A model generated the notes under the pieces. It saw only the letters and a list, made by a program, of their open reading frames with translations, had not been told where the DNA came from and ran no database searches. The position numbers and the translations under genes were made by a program. From positions 41,132,719-41,196,718 of the forward strand of contig NC_056033.1 of the NCBI RefSeq assembly GCF_004379255.2: a stretch of 64,000 nt of DNA, read 5' to 3'. This DNA comes from Salvia splendens (lineage: Eukaryota; Streptophyta; Magnoliopsida; Lamiales; Lamiaceae). This document shows, in pieces, positions 36,023 through 50,405 of this stretch. Positions within the stretch are counted from its first letter, which is position 1, and the number at the start of each line of letters is the position of its first letter.

Positions 36023-36508
36023 TCAACTAAAAATCCCATGATTACATCTGCCAACATCCAAAGCATTCAACAACACCAAAGCAAACTCCTTCTCAATCCA
36101 ATCATCCTCCTCCTCCTCCACCACCCTCCGGTACTCCGCCGCCTCCTCCTCCGGCACGGCGGCCGCGCGGCACAGCGGGCACGTTGGCGCGTGGGCGCTC
36201 AGCCACCGCTCCACGCACCCGCGGTGGAACGCGTGGCCGCACGCCGCCAGCTCGCAGCACTCCTCCCCCTCCGCCGCCAGCTCCGACAGGCACACGCTGC
36301 ACTCGCCGGAGCCCGGCGGCGGATGCAGCCTTCTCCAGCTGTTCTTCACCGCGGCGGCGTAGGCGCAGCGCGCGGTGAAGATTTGGTAGTGCTTGTGGAG
36401 GATGCAAAGGGCGAGGATGGCTAGGTGGATGGATTCGGGGAGGATTCGGAGGAAGAAAATGGAGAGGATTTTGTCGGGATAAGAGATGAGTTTTGCTATG
36501 GCGCCCAT
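36023..36508 (-). CDS. RING-H2 finger protein, probable E3 ubiquitin ligase (copy 2)
   Basis: Intronless, 161 residues, the same length as copy 1. Zinc ligands are C70, C73, C90, H92, H95, C98, C110, C113. The hydrophobic N-terminal segment, the YQIFTAR(C)AYAAAVK block before the RING and the tail EKEFALVLLNALDVG are all conserved with copy 1. Divergence is concentrated in the linker before the RING and in the acidic stretch after it, which here is a run of Glu and Asp. The gene is very GC-rich, so several antisense and shifted frames are open but not real. Role beyond ubiquitin transfer is not known. Confidence 0.9.
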   Translation of the reverse strand: MGAIAKLISYPDKILSIFFLRILPESIHLAILALCILHKHYQIFTARCAYAAAVKNSWRRLHPPPGSGECSVCLSELAAEGEECCELAACGHAFHRGCVERWLSAHAPTCPLCRAAAVPEEEAAEYRRVVEEEEDDWIEKEFALVLLNALDVGRCNHGIFS

Positions 36509-39139
36509 GATTGATTTTATTTAGGATGAACAAAAATAATATGCTTTGGGATTCTATTTATATTGTTTGTGGGGAAATGTAATCTTTGATTGTTGAAAAG
36601 TAGCTATGGTTACTATGAAATTATTTGTGTTATGTGGAGTTTTGTATGGGTTCTAGTAGGTATGTTTTATTTGACTTTATGAGGAGAAGTTTCTAGGTTG
36701 TGTCATTTAGTATAATAAATAAGTTTTGCTTGATTGATGTTGTTGTAGTTTTTTTTAGCCTTGCAATTGTCTCATGTCTAAATACAAGAAAAAAGAATGG
36801 TGGAAAATGTACATAGAGTGAAAATTATATATTTTCAGCACCCTCTCATTGGAAGGTTCTTGTATGTTTCACAATTTGTTGTATCTTATGCATATATAGA
36901 TTATAGTATTAATATTTTTTAGTAAATTATTATTGAAATATTAAACATTAAGTAAATTATATAAGAAAAATTATCAAACAAATCACGAAAATTGTCAAAT
37001 TCTAGTCACTTTCATATTCTCTCTGTCTCACTGTCTCACTATAAATAATCAACTTTAGGAGTCACAATTGAAATATTCAGTAAATGATAATGGGTTTCAC
37101 ATTCCACTTACCTCTTCTCACTCATATTTTATTATAAAAATAATATATTGTATAAAAATAAGATCCACATTCCACTATTTTTTTCACCAACTTATATTTC
37201 TTAAAACTCGTGCCGAACTCAAATGATGGTACTAAATGAGATTGAGAAATCAAATCGATAACTACTCCTATAAACTAATTAAATCAAAATTCCTAGAAAA
37301 ATCGGAAATGATGGTACTACTAGTTATTGGCCAGGCAAACTATTTCGACTATTCAATGAGCATAGATCAACTAAAGACTGCTAATTAAATGTTATTAACA
37401 TGTTGGTAATAAATATCGATGGTCAATTTTGCCAACCTTGTTTCTTGAAATCGCCCAAGTTAATTAATACTACTTGTATTAGTTAGATTATCTTAATTTT
37501 TTAGTTGTAGTATTTCAAAAACTCGGAAAACTATTTCTTATCAAGTTGCTGGGATTTCGTTTAATTATTTTGAAAGCACATGCAGTAGTTATGTTGAATA
37601 GATCCTTCCATACACATGTAACTACAATTGGGACAAAAACATTTAAAAAATAAAATGAAATAAAATCAACACATTTGGAAATATTTTATTTAGGGGATAG
37701 ATAAGTTCGAATTAGAGTGGGTTCGTCTTCATCTAATGTTCCATATATGACCACCGTCATCAATTTTTGTATTCATCATGTTATTGTTATCCAATTGTAT
37801 AATTGTGTCTGAAATATTAAATTCTGCAACTTGTTTTGTCCTTTTTTTCACTGTCCTATTAAGACAATTTATTATCGTTTCCGACATGTTTCATATATCA
37901 CGTACGATAGGATAATTATGGGAAAAAAACAAATGCTTTTTTTCCTTTCTTGAATATATGTTGACAATTTCACTAGAACCCATTACTAAGGAATTATTAA
38001 TGATGTTAAATTTCTAATCATAATTTTTTTAACAAAACAGTACTTGTCCATAATTAATGTTCTGGTTAGTATTGGAGTAAATATATATTTTGGATTTTAG
38101 AAAAACAGTCTCGTAAATATATATAGTCAGCATTTCAAACTTTATTGTTTGGGATGATAAGTATAAATGTATAATCCAACTTGAAAATTTTGATGTAATT
38201 GCAAATCGTGATCTCACATGTTTAGGTACGATATGTATCTTTCATTTCATTTACACATGATCCCTTTGTAATCAATTTGTAATCAGACGTTTCCTCCAAC
38301 TTTTGATACAATTCATTGTAAATAAATCTAAAAATTATTACAATTATTATTACCGGAAGTTTGATTGGATAGGAGAACAATATTTTGCATCATTAATACT
38401 CTGCATGTGTTGTTCTCATTGAATATTTTCTACTATATAGTTTTAATCTAAGTCATAGTATATTCTAAGAAGGGCAACGTATTTTATAACTTTAATTCAC
38501 GACTACACATACTCATGGTTGTGATTTGTTTGTTTAGGCGATAATAGCCCCTTAAATAAGACAATTTATGATCAATAATAGGTTTGGTGACCGGTTTGCC
38601 CAATTCAAATAATAATACCACATTTATTATTGATTGTGATTTTTCGTAAAATTGGTCTTATTTCGAAATTATCAACTTCAAAACTCGTCAATTTAGTTTT
38701 AAATTCATCAATTAAGGACTGATAAATCATTTAAGCAAATCCGTTTAATCTAATTATCCTTTTATCGTCGTAGTTTATCTTGTTATCTTTAGGCTGTATT
38801 CTCTTTGTTGGTGTATTTATCATGGGGAAATATGAGAAAAGAAAATATGTACTATAATTGTTAAAATTGTGATAGTGCAAAATACTTAACTATAATTTTC
38901 TATAAATCAAGACATAATGTAAAAAAATCAATAATTTGATAATTTAATAAATATTCAAATGCACTGCAATATTTCCAGCAATCTAATTTTAAACTTATTA
39001 GTAATTTTTTTCGAAGGAGAAATGCATTTTTATAGATTTTGAGATTATCATAACAGCCCCAGTCTAAACCATCGATTTAAATGATGAATTGTGATTTAAC
39101 AATTTGTAATTATACAGCAATAGTTGTGCAAGAAGCATT
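36509..39139. other. Spacer
   Basis: AT-rich, 2.6 kb, no gene. A degenerate Stowaway-like sequence with an ATTCTCTCTGTCTCACT left end lies at about 37015-37240. The left 300 bp should be the promoter of the RING-H2 copy 2. Confidence 0.45.
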
Positions 39140-41895
<2,756 letters not shown>

Positions 41896-42321
41896 TTTCT
41901 CCAATCCAGCAACGAAGCTAGGGATGTGTGGGAGTCCTAAACCAAATCCACAAGTGAATCAAACGCAATTCCAGCTCAATTTAATGATTGAATTTATAAG
42001 TTCAACAAATACCAAACGGAACTAATACTCGCAGTGAAGTTGGAAATTTTGAGAGCGAAGCTGGAAGATGATGTAGCGAAATGGATGGAGATTGGAGGGA
42101 GGAGATGGTCATTTTAAGTAGTCTTAAATTTAGGCCTGTGATTGGGCCGATAACTCACATTAACAGATATAGTCGGCCCACTATGCATCGGTCCTGCGAT
42201 ACGAGGGCCCTGTTTGAGAGTGTCGATAAATTATTGAACTTTGGGAAGGAAAATATTTGAGACTACTTAGCCACATGAGGAAATCACTTTTACACTACCG
42301 TAGTTTTATAATTAAATATAA
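41896..42321. promoter_or_regulatory. Promoter region of the enoyl-CoA hydratase gene
   Basis: Contains GGGCC at about 42143 and GGCCCA at about 42175, site II-like words typical of genes for mitochondrial proteins. They lie 250-280 bp upstream of the start codon on the minus strand. The Pack-MULE-like element begins about 435 bp upstream of the start. Confidence 0.4.
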
Positions 42322-42330
42322 ATATAATAA

Positions 42331-43743
42331 GAGTAAAGTACTATTTTGGTCCTAAATATATGACCGAAATACGATTTTGGTCCAGAACATTCACTTTTTG
42401 AAAATCGACTCCTAAACATATGAAAACGTTGTCAGTTTGGTCCTAAACATACGGTTCCGTCAATTTCTGACGGTCAACCGTGAATTAGCCAAATTTTGAC
42501 TAGATTAGTGAGTAATTAATTAAAACAAAATATTTTTTTTAAATATAAAATATTTCTCACATCTCTCTTCCTATCCTTCCTCTCTCGCCGGTGACACCAA
42601 TTCATCTCTCCCTCATCTATTCTAAAGTGGTACCTTTCCTGCAAAACCGCCTCCTCCATCTCCACATACGATTCCCATTCCCACCCCATCAAAATCCAAG
42701 AATTCACCTACAAAGACCTCCAATTAGCCACCGCCAACTTCTCTGACTCCAAGCTCCTTGGCCGAGGACGCCACGACCGAGTCTACAAGGCGGTACTCCG
42801 CTTCGGCCGCCTTGTCGCCGTCAACCAGTCCTCCGCCAACAACCTCGACAATGAGTTCGGCATCCTCTCCCCCCCCTCTACAGCCCGTCTCTCTTCAACC
42901 TCCTCAGCTTTTCCACCAACTCTCACGGTCGCCACCTCTTCATCGAATTCATGAGCAACGACACTCTGTACAACGTCACTCTGTACAATGTCCTCCACAC
43001 CAATCCCCGCCCCCCAACCTGGCCCCGCCGCATCCGATTAGCTCTCTAGACCGCCAGAGCCGGATATGGTGAATTCGTCGCCCGTTGGTGGTGGATTTTG
43101 GGTAATGCAGCTGATAAGAAAGGGGAAATTCATGAGCGTGTACGATCTAGGGTTCCGACGCCTTGGGATGCGAGGATAAGGAAGATGGTGGCAGCGGTGG
43201 CGGAGAAATGCGTGAGGTCGTGCAGAGAAAGGAGGCTGTCGATGAAGGAGGTGGCGATGTGTTTGGGTGAGCTGAGCAAGCTGAATTCGGAATGGATTAT
43301 CAAATCCTTTCATCATGGGGGAGGATGTGGAGATCGTTGAAACGCCATTGAAGAATCGACAGTTAGAGTTGGAGGTTCCAAGCAATTTGATGGAATTAGG
43401 GGTACAACTAGAAATCTCAGATTTTAGAATTGATGATTGATGAGAGAGAGTGAAGAATTGGGTGTTACCGACGAGAGAGGGGAGAGGAAGAGAGATGTGA
43501 GAGAAATTTTATTTTAATTTTTTTAATTAATTACTAATTTGGTCAAATATTTGCTAATTCACGGTTGACCGTCAGAAAATTGACGGAATCATAAAAAAAG
43601 GACCAAATCGACAACGTTTTCGTATGTTTGGGACCAAACCGACAACGTTTTCGTATATCTAGGAGTCGATTTTCAAAAAGTGAATGTTCTGAACTAAAAT
43701 CGTATTTTGACCATATGTTTAGGACCAAAATAATACTTTACTC
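42331..43743. mobile_element. Pack-MULE-like element carrying kinase gene fragments
   Basis: Both ends begin GAGTAAAGTA(C/T)TATTTTGG and form inverted repeats of roughly 270-290 bp (42331-42602 and 43455-43743). The right arm has an extra ~30-bp internal duplication around AAAACGTTGTCG. The element is flanked by a perfect 9-bp direct repeat ATATAATAA (42322-42330 and 43744-43752), the mark of Mutator-like elements. It encodes no transposase. The interior is GC-richer and consists of host gene fragments. Confidence 0.92.
42630..43330 (+). pseudogene. Captured fragments of a receptor-like kinase gene
   Basis: Inside the MULE arms, the plus strand first reads YLSCKTASSIS, then IQEFTYKDLQLATANFSDSK, LLGRGRHDRVYKAVLR and GRLVAV: the N-terminus and glycine loop of a membrane-associated or receptor-like kinase (resembling plant proteins of the At5g23170 type). 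The lysine expected after VAV is Asn. The frame is then lost, and a separate piece from about 43140 reads RVPTPWDARIRKMVAAVAEK, CVRSCRERRLSMKEVAMCLG and ELSKL, the end of a kinase C-lobe. The catalytic core between them is absent. So it is a composite or internally deleted capture without a kinase product. Confidence 0.8.
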
Positions 43744-43752
43744 ATATAATAA

Positions 43753-44514
43753 TTTAATGAGGAGTACTTATTAAAAAATAAATTGAAATGTGTCTAAATC
43801 ATGAATATCCAAAAATAACAAAATGAGTCAATATTTAGCGGATTGAGGATGTATCTTTTATCCACTTTCAATATTTTTAAAGGAAAAATTAGGTGTTATT
43901 TATATTTCACGGTGTTGACACGCTCATGAATTCAGATCTCTACCTTTGTTTAAAAAAATTGTCTTGAAATAAATTTTAATACAAAATGTTAAAATAAGAA
44001 GAAAAAAAAATATTTTAAATATTAGGAGTATTATTCATTATTGAAAATGAGATTCATAATATTTTAAAAAAGGAAATTTATCATAAATAGATATATACTG
44101 TACATATTTTATTTAATGAATTAACCAAACTAGAAGAGTGTGATTATTTTTTGGACGGTGATTATGAAATAGTAGAACGTAATAAATGCATTAATACGTG
44201 CACATTAACTAGGTAAAGTATCCAAATAAATCAAATGTCTCACAACCAAATCTCTATTTGCCAAACATACAAGTATATCCCCACATGTGCCATTTTCCCC
44301 CCATATATCTGCCCCAAATTAAATCCCATTTTGATATTTTGCTATGGTCAATACAATTAATCTCCTTTTCATTTATAGATATTATCTCACTCTATATCAC
44401 GACTAATGCATCAATCTATTATACTTTTTTACCAAATTATCTACAATTTTCATACTCACAACATATTCAACAATATACTAGTTATTAATATTACTTTTAA
44501 GATGAGATATTATC
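43753..44514. other. Spacer
   Basis: AT-rich, no gene and no clear repeat. Confidence 0.4.
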
Positions 44515-44656
44515 CACCAATGGTTCCGAACCAGCGGTTTTCCAGCGAATTTCTATGGTTTTTCACGGTTTCGAACCACCGGTTTTCGGCGGTATTTTGA
44601 GGTTTCAACTCAGTTTTACGGTTTTCCGGCGGTTTTTCATGGTTCCGGTTTGGAAC

Positions 44657-45666
44657 CAGGGCCGGCTTTGTGTTTTGAAGGGCCCTTGGCCAAGCTGGAT
44701 GTCAAGGCCCCATACTGGATTATAAAATTTATGATTACATCTAATTATCAATGTCTTATAACAAAAAACTCCCATGTACTAGGATCAACGATAGATAAAA
44801 GACCATCTGAATTTTCAATATGTAAAGAAGGTTCCCGTGAAGCCGTACCATTTGGATTTTCCGTATGCAAATTTTCCTCATTACTCTTTTCCTCATTGAT
44901 CTCAACTTCTGCTATTAAACTTTGTTCCCCTGGAGCTGTAGCATCTTCATTGACCTCAACTTTTGCAGCTAAATTATGATCGTGTTCCTGTTCATGACCA
45001 GATTCCTGCCCTTGATCTTCATTAACACTAACATTGCTAGAAACTGAAAAGAACTTGTCTAAAGCACCTCTCTGCGATTCAACAAACAATTCATCTTGTT
45101 TTCTTTTTTTTCTTTTTTGAGCTCCAGACAAATGTTTCTTTGGCAACATTCCAACACCTAAATTATGTATTGGAAATTAGATATGCAAAGTCCAGAAATC
45201 TAGAAGAGAATTCGCTAAAAATTTGAGTAAAAAGTTAATAAGAGTTTGACACCTATTAGTATATAACCTAACCTCGATCAGTGAATCAGTGATTAGGTTG
45301 GGCTGCTGGCCGCGGTCAGGAGGGCGTAGCGTAGGCTGAGGCGTCCCTGCTGGTCGGCACTCGGGACGGGACGCAGCGTCGAAGGTGCGATGCCGTGCCG
45401 CGATCTGATCTGAGAGACGACGGAGGCGCAGCGTTTTTTGGAGGCGGCAAGGTCAAGGGCTGTTCTGCCTGTTCGTTTTCGTATGGATCGACTGGCGACT
45501 GCGTCTCGGACTCTCGGTGGAACGGTGGCAGGCTGGCAACTCAAAGCCTCAAAGGACATCGCTGGGTGGCTGGGTTACCTGGGCTGACCTGCTGGGCCTG
45601 AGAAGCTGCAAAAAAATTTGGGCCCCTGGCCGTGGCCTTGGTTGCCTATGCCCAGAGCCGGCCCTG
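44657..45666. mobile_element. hAT transposon derivative, non-autonomous
   Basis: Starts CAGGGCCGGCTTTG and ends CAGAGCCGGCCCTG, inverted repeats typical of a plant hAT group. An 8-bp duplication TTTGGAAC flanks it exactly (44649-44656 and 45667-45674). Length 1010 bp. It keeps only the beginning of a transposase gene on the minus strand. Confidence 0.92.
44748..45149 (-). pseudogene. N-terminal remnant of a ZMYM1-like hAT transposase
   Basis: 133 codons from the ATG at 45147-45149 (MLPKKHLSGAQKRKKRKQDE, then RGALDKFF), followed by Glu/Asn-rich text. This opening is characteristic of plant hAT proteins annotated as zinc finger MYM-type 1-like. The TTF zinc finger, catalytic and dimerisation regions are missing because the element ends. 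It is a deletion derivative without transposase activity. Confidence 0.75.
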
Positions 45667-45874
45667 TTTGGAACCTCCCAGAACTGGCGGTTCCAGAACG
45701 GGTTACGATTCGAAAATTTTCGAACCTGAATCGAACCGCGATTCTAAAATCGACGGTTTCGGTTCGGGTAAATTATCATGATTCCGGTTCGGAACCCGCC
45801 GGTTACAGCTTCGCGGTTAACCACCAGAACCGTAAACCTTGGGCACCTCTAAGTCCAGCTAGCCCGGTGAAGGA

Positions 45875-46185
45875 TGATTCACCTGATATTCAAGCACTGG
45901 ACTTGGGAAAAGTAAGTATTAGTGAGAAACAAGTTGAAAGTCTCATAGTGGCATAGTTGAGGTAGATAATTTCGAAACATGGAATTATGTGCAGGAGAAG
46001 GAGCTGGATGTTACACATGTGGAAGAAGAGGAGGAAGAGCTGGATGCGATAAATTTGCAACCATATCAACTACTTCTTCACTGGAAACGAATTCCCATAG
46101 CCCAAGGCAAACCCAATATAATGAACTCATCTTCTTGGTTGGATTCAATATCAACCAGTATTGGGGCATACGCAAGGTCTAAGTT
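45875..46185 (+). other. Possible gene fragment of two exons
   Basis: A reading SPVKDDSPDIQALDLGK ends at a good donor (AAAA/GTAAGT at 45911). After a TGTGCAG acceptor near 45993 a frame in the same phase reads EKELDVTHVEEEEEELDAIN and continues to about 46177 before a possible donor. No ATG-led start and no family recognised; it may be a transposon-carried or truncated gene piece. Confidence 0.25.
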
Positions 46186-47500
46186 CTCTCGCATGTAAAC
46201 ATTAGCAATTGACCTTGTACTATGATTTGAACAAGATATATATATCCCTTTGTCCCGTAAAAATATGTACATTTGAAATAACAAGTGAATTAATGCGCGG
46301 TTGATAAAGTAAGAAAGATGAGGTGAAGAGTAATTAAAGTAAGGTTAGTGGATAATGACACCCACATTATTATTAATATTTAATGAGTTGTAATGTTGGG
46401 TATAAGTTGTAAATAAGTATATGGGTACAATGAAAAAAATACAAAAGCATATTGTAACAAAATTGGTACAATGCAACACATAATTTCCAACCAAAAATCA
46501 TTTAAATCAAAGTACATGTTTGACATGATAGTTTTTCATCTGCTAAATATACATAGGAATCATAGAAGACTTTGAGAATTGTTCTTAAATGAACATAGGC
46601 TACTGATGGTAGAATTGCATAATCACTCTCATGTCTACTGTTGCAGTTGTCCTGCTATGTATTATTGTTCACATTACATTTCTCAAACCTGATATTTAAA
46701 TCTATATAAACTCAATTGTTATTCATGTATTTATCATGCTAATAGCATAATCTCAAAGTTCAATTTGTCTACATATTATTCAATTCAATCATGCATGTAC
46801 AGGTTATTGGCAATTTATGTATCTTAAAACTCCTGAACAAAATGAAAACAACATAAATTGAAGAGAAGAGGATTTTGTTTTTACTGTGTGTAATACCGAG
46901 AGGATGGGTTTAGGAAGTGTTAACGAAGATCGACGACTGTTTTTCACGTCGATAGATTTCCTATATGCAGGGACGGAGTAAGGATTTCAATTCGACTCAC
47001 AAGCCTTGCTTTCCAACACTCAGCTCAAGCTCATCTACCAACCTTATGTTTGGGGACTCGGCAATTAGCCTCTTCATTCTTGGCTGTAGGACTCGTATTC
47101 GAGACATTTTGATCATTCAAACATCAAAGGGTTACTTTGGTAATAATTTAGTTTTTCTTTTCTACTTCACTAAAATACAAGGCTCAGGATTGGTTATACT
47201 TATATTTTTCCAATACAAATCTTGATTTATTTGTTGGATATAAATATTTAACACAATTTTTGTGATTTTATATATTTCAAATTCATGCGTAGTACTATAT
47301 GTTATGAATTTCCGAATCACAAACTTTCCAAAATTCTTTGAAAAATGGTATGCTGAGTTGATGTACATGCATAAAATTTTCTCATCTTGTATTATTGTGA
47401 CCATGTAAATGAGTGAACCACAAAAAACAAAAAATAAACGAATAAAATAAAATATAGTCAGACGAGATAACTCAGCATTATTATTTTTTAATTCGTGATA
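46186..47500. other. Spacer
   Basis: AT-rich, no gene. A lone Stowaway-like left end (CCCTTTGTCCCGTAAAAATA near 46245) is present without its partner. Confidence 0.4.
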
Positions 47501-47501
47501 A

Positions 47502-47870
47502 ACCAAAGTAAACTAACAAGTAAAATAACAAAATCAGGCCTTTATTTTGAAGGCCTGGAATATAATGGGCCCAATTTAGTTGTTAAAAGTTACCATTATC
47601 GGCCCAATTAAAATATGTTAACACAAACAGAAAATGCAGCATTAATTGATAAACCAAAGTTAACTACTAACATTTAAAAATATTAAAATCAGACCTTTAT
47701 TTTAAAGGCCCGGTATATAATACGACCAATTTAGTTGTTAAAAAATTAACGGCCCAATTAATTATAGGCCCAAATTAAGACCCAAAATAAAATATCTTTC
47801 CAATTAACATCACTCCATTCCCGCTGTCTCTCTCCCTCCATTTCCGCTCCTTTCTTCTTCCCTCTCCAAA
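47502..47870 (+). promoter_or_regulatory. Promoter region of the PPR pseudogene, with a tandem duplication
   Basis: At least four GGCCCA/TGGGCC words (near 47567, 47603, 47752 and 47767) resemble site II elements. Two related blocks starting AAACCAAAGT(A/T)AACTA, about 47502-47607 and 47653-47765, form a diverged tandem duplication that doubles these words. A CT-rich leader follows, with a likely 5' UTR intron at 47911-48482 (GTAAGT to TACAG). Confidence 0.5.
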
Positions 47871-48523
47871 TTTATCCAGGTTTCTCTTTCTACATTCTAT
47901 ACGCATATTGGTAAGTACATGATTTTGTGCTTGTGAAATATTCTTCATAATTAGGATAAAAAAGCTTCGAAATAAGGAAACCGTGTAATTTTGGCTGGGA
48001 TTTCATGAAATATGTTTCCAAATTTTTACTGTCTTCAATTGTGTGTGCATCACAGTGAATAGCACAATTAGTTTCTGCTGTAGTTTTGTGGTTATGTAGG
48101 TATCCTATGCTTGAATTGAGCTGGAATTGCGTTTTTTTACTTGTGGATTTGGTTTAGGATTTCTTTGAATTTTTGTATGTGCTGAATTTGTGTTTTGTTT
48201 ATAAGATAAGGATTGAATTTAAAGAGTAAAATGATGTCAGTTTATTCGAATTAGCCAGAAATATGTGCTTCAAGTTTGTAGATTGGTTAGGTGAACGTTT
48301 TTGGACTTAAAATTATGTGAATATGGCCTCGGTAACAACTGAAAGGTTTAGAAATTTATTTTTTTTAGAATTAGTTTTGGATTTTCTTTTAATTGTTTGG
48401 TTTTAATCTTGTGAGTTTGTGAGCATAGAATTATTGTGTGATTTGCTATATTTTGATGAGTGTTTGCATTTTCTTTATACAGTATAGCATCTCATCTTGG
48501 GAAAATCAAATACAAATATTTCA

Positions 48524-50405
48524 ATGTTCTCTTCATCATCTACAATTACGCTGCCGTGTGTATTTTTACGTCAAAATCAACCAACTTGCACAGTTGATGC
48601 TCATACATTGAATATTGCCAATGGCAAAAGGCAATACTGGAAAGTAAAAGGCTGCAGCAGTATTAGCAGCATTGGTGACCTAAATTTCTCAATATCTGAG
48701 GATTTGGATGGTGACAGTAACGTGAAATTGGATGATACCAACCCCAGTAATCGACACATAAACTCAATTACGATAGGCCGTTGGGTTCAGTCTTGTTCCA
48801 ATGTACGCGAGGTTAAGAAACTACATGGTGTTGTTAGTAGGAGGATGAGAGATCCACTAGCTTATGTTAATAATAACTTGATCAGTATGTATGCTAGATT
48901 CGGGGAGCTTGTGGCTGCTCGTCGGGTATTTGATAATATGTTGGATAGAAATGTTGTTTCTTGGACTGCAATGCTGAATGGCTAGCAGAGATATGGTTTA
49001 GGTGATGAAGCGTTGAGGTTGTTCCTTGAGTTTGTTAACTCTGGTCTATACGGGAATGCACAGACATACGTCTGTGTACTGAATCTGTGTGGCAGGACGT
49101 TTAACTATGAGCTTGGAAGACAGTTGCATGCTTCCGCAGTAAAGAATCAAGTAAGTAATTACATTTTAGACTGTACTATTTTGCATTTTTATGCTCAGTG
49201 TGGTGATTTGGGTAGCTCTTTTGAAGTCTTTGACCGGATGCAAAACCGGGATTTGGTTGCTTGGACGACAATGATCACAGCACGGGCGGGGACAGGAGGC
49301 TTTTGCATTGTTGTCACAGATGTTATCTGAGGGACTTGACCTTAATGAATTCACTGTCTGTAGTGAAGAGAAAGAGCTCAGATTTGGTGAACAATTACAT
49401 GCTACTGTCGTTAAGAGGGCGTATGATATATTGATGTTTATGTGGGGACGGCGTTGGTGGATTGTATGCAAAGTGTGGGAAGATTGAGGAGTCGAAGTCA
49501 TTTTTTGATGGAATGAAAAGGAGAAATGCTATCACTTGGAATTCTATTATAGCTGGATATGCTCGTAACAACCTTGGTGACGATGCCATAAGACTCTTCC
49601 GTATAATGAAAAGATTAAGGGTGCCTACTGACAACTCGACCATGGTCAGCATCCTTAGAGCTTGTGGCTTACTCAAGGCATTATCGACAGGTAAAGAAGT
49701 GCATGCGCAGATTTTCAAGAATTTCGAACCTAGCAATATCTTCATAGGGAGTGCACTTGTATGGCTGTATTGTAAATGTGGAGATTATGCTTCTGCATCC
49801 AAGGTTCTTCAAAACCTCCCAGACAAAGATGTGGTTTCATGGACTGCAATGATTTCTGGCTGCACTCGCCTAGGCCACGAGCATGAAGCCCTTGAGTACT
49901 TACAGGAGATGCTGGGTGAAGGTGTGGAACCCAACCCGTTCACGTATTCATCAGTGCTGAAAGCATGCGCGAATCTGGAAAGCGTAAGGCAAGGGGAGCT
50001 CATTCACTCATCCCTAACCAAGACGCCTTCATTGTCCAACGTGTTTGTTGGGAGTGCTCTGGTTCATATGTACTCGAAATGTGGACATCTTTCTGAGGCG
50101 GCTCAAGTCTTTGACAGCATGCCTTAGAGGAACTTGGTCTCGTGGAAGGCTATGATCGTAGCTTACGCGAAAAACGGACGTTGTGGAGAGGCTATGAAGC
50201 TCATGCAAGATGAGTGCATTGAGGTAGATGACTACATCCTCTCCACTGTTCTTACATGCTGTGGTAAGTGGGAGAAAGGGGAGACGTCGCCTTCGGATAA
50301 CTGTCTGCAGCCTTAAAAATCTTAGCATCAAGGATTTGGGGTGGGTCAAGAATGCAAAATCTGTAGCTCGAGATTTTCGGCTCAGCACGGTTAGGCTTTT
50401 CGTGT
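48524..50405 (+). pseudogene. Pentatricopeptide-repeat protein gene, disrupted
   Basis: Translates to a chain of PPR motifs with hallmark pieces such as NNLISMYARFGELVAARRVF, RNVVSWTAMLNG, DMYAKCGKIEESKSFFDGM, GSALVHMYSKCGHLSEAAQV. Such proteins bind organelle RNA for editing, splicing or stability; the Ser-rich N-terminus suggests plastid targeting, and the series resembles Arabidopsis At4g18520. Lesions seen: TAG at 48983, frameshift near 49285, loss of several codons near 49365, a 2-nt insertion near 49428, TAG at 50125, then a degenerate end. The 5' UTR intron and promoter are still recognisable, so this is a formerly expressed gene in its own place and not a retrocopy. Loss would be tolerated only if another copy exists. 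Confidence 0.88.

Larger units (their letters stand above)
44515..45853. repeat. Older hAT-like element rich in CGGTTC/GGTTTTC words, interrupted
   Basis: On both sides of the inserted element at 44657-45666, short words GGTTCCG, CGGTTTTC and GAACCG recur densely (44520-44656 and 45675-45835), as in subterminal regions of some plant hAT elements. The right edge may be GGGCACCTCTA near 45852. No target duplication was found. Confidence 0.4.

Noticed and set aside
36102..36533. 143-codon minus-strand frame over RING-H2 copy 2
   Set aside because: Shifted frame of the RING gene; low-complexity Pro/Arg/Gly text.
42758..43385. Ser/Pro-rich frames inside the Pack-MULE-like element as new genes
   Set aside because: They are out of frame with the captured kinase text; no evidence for a product.
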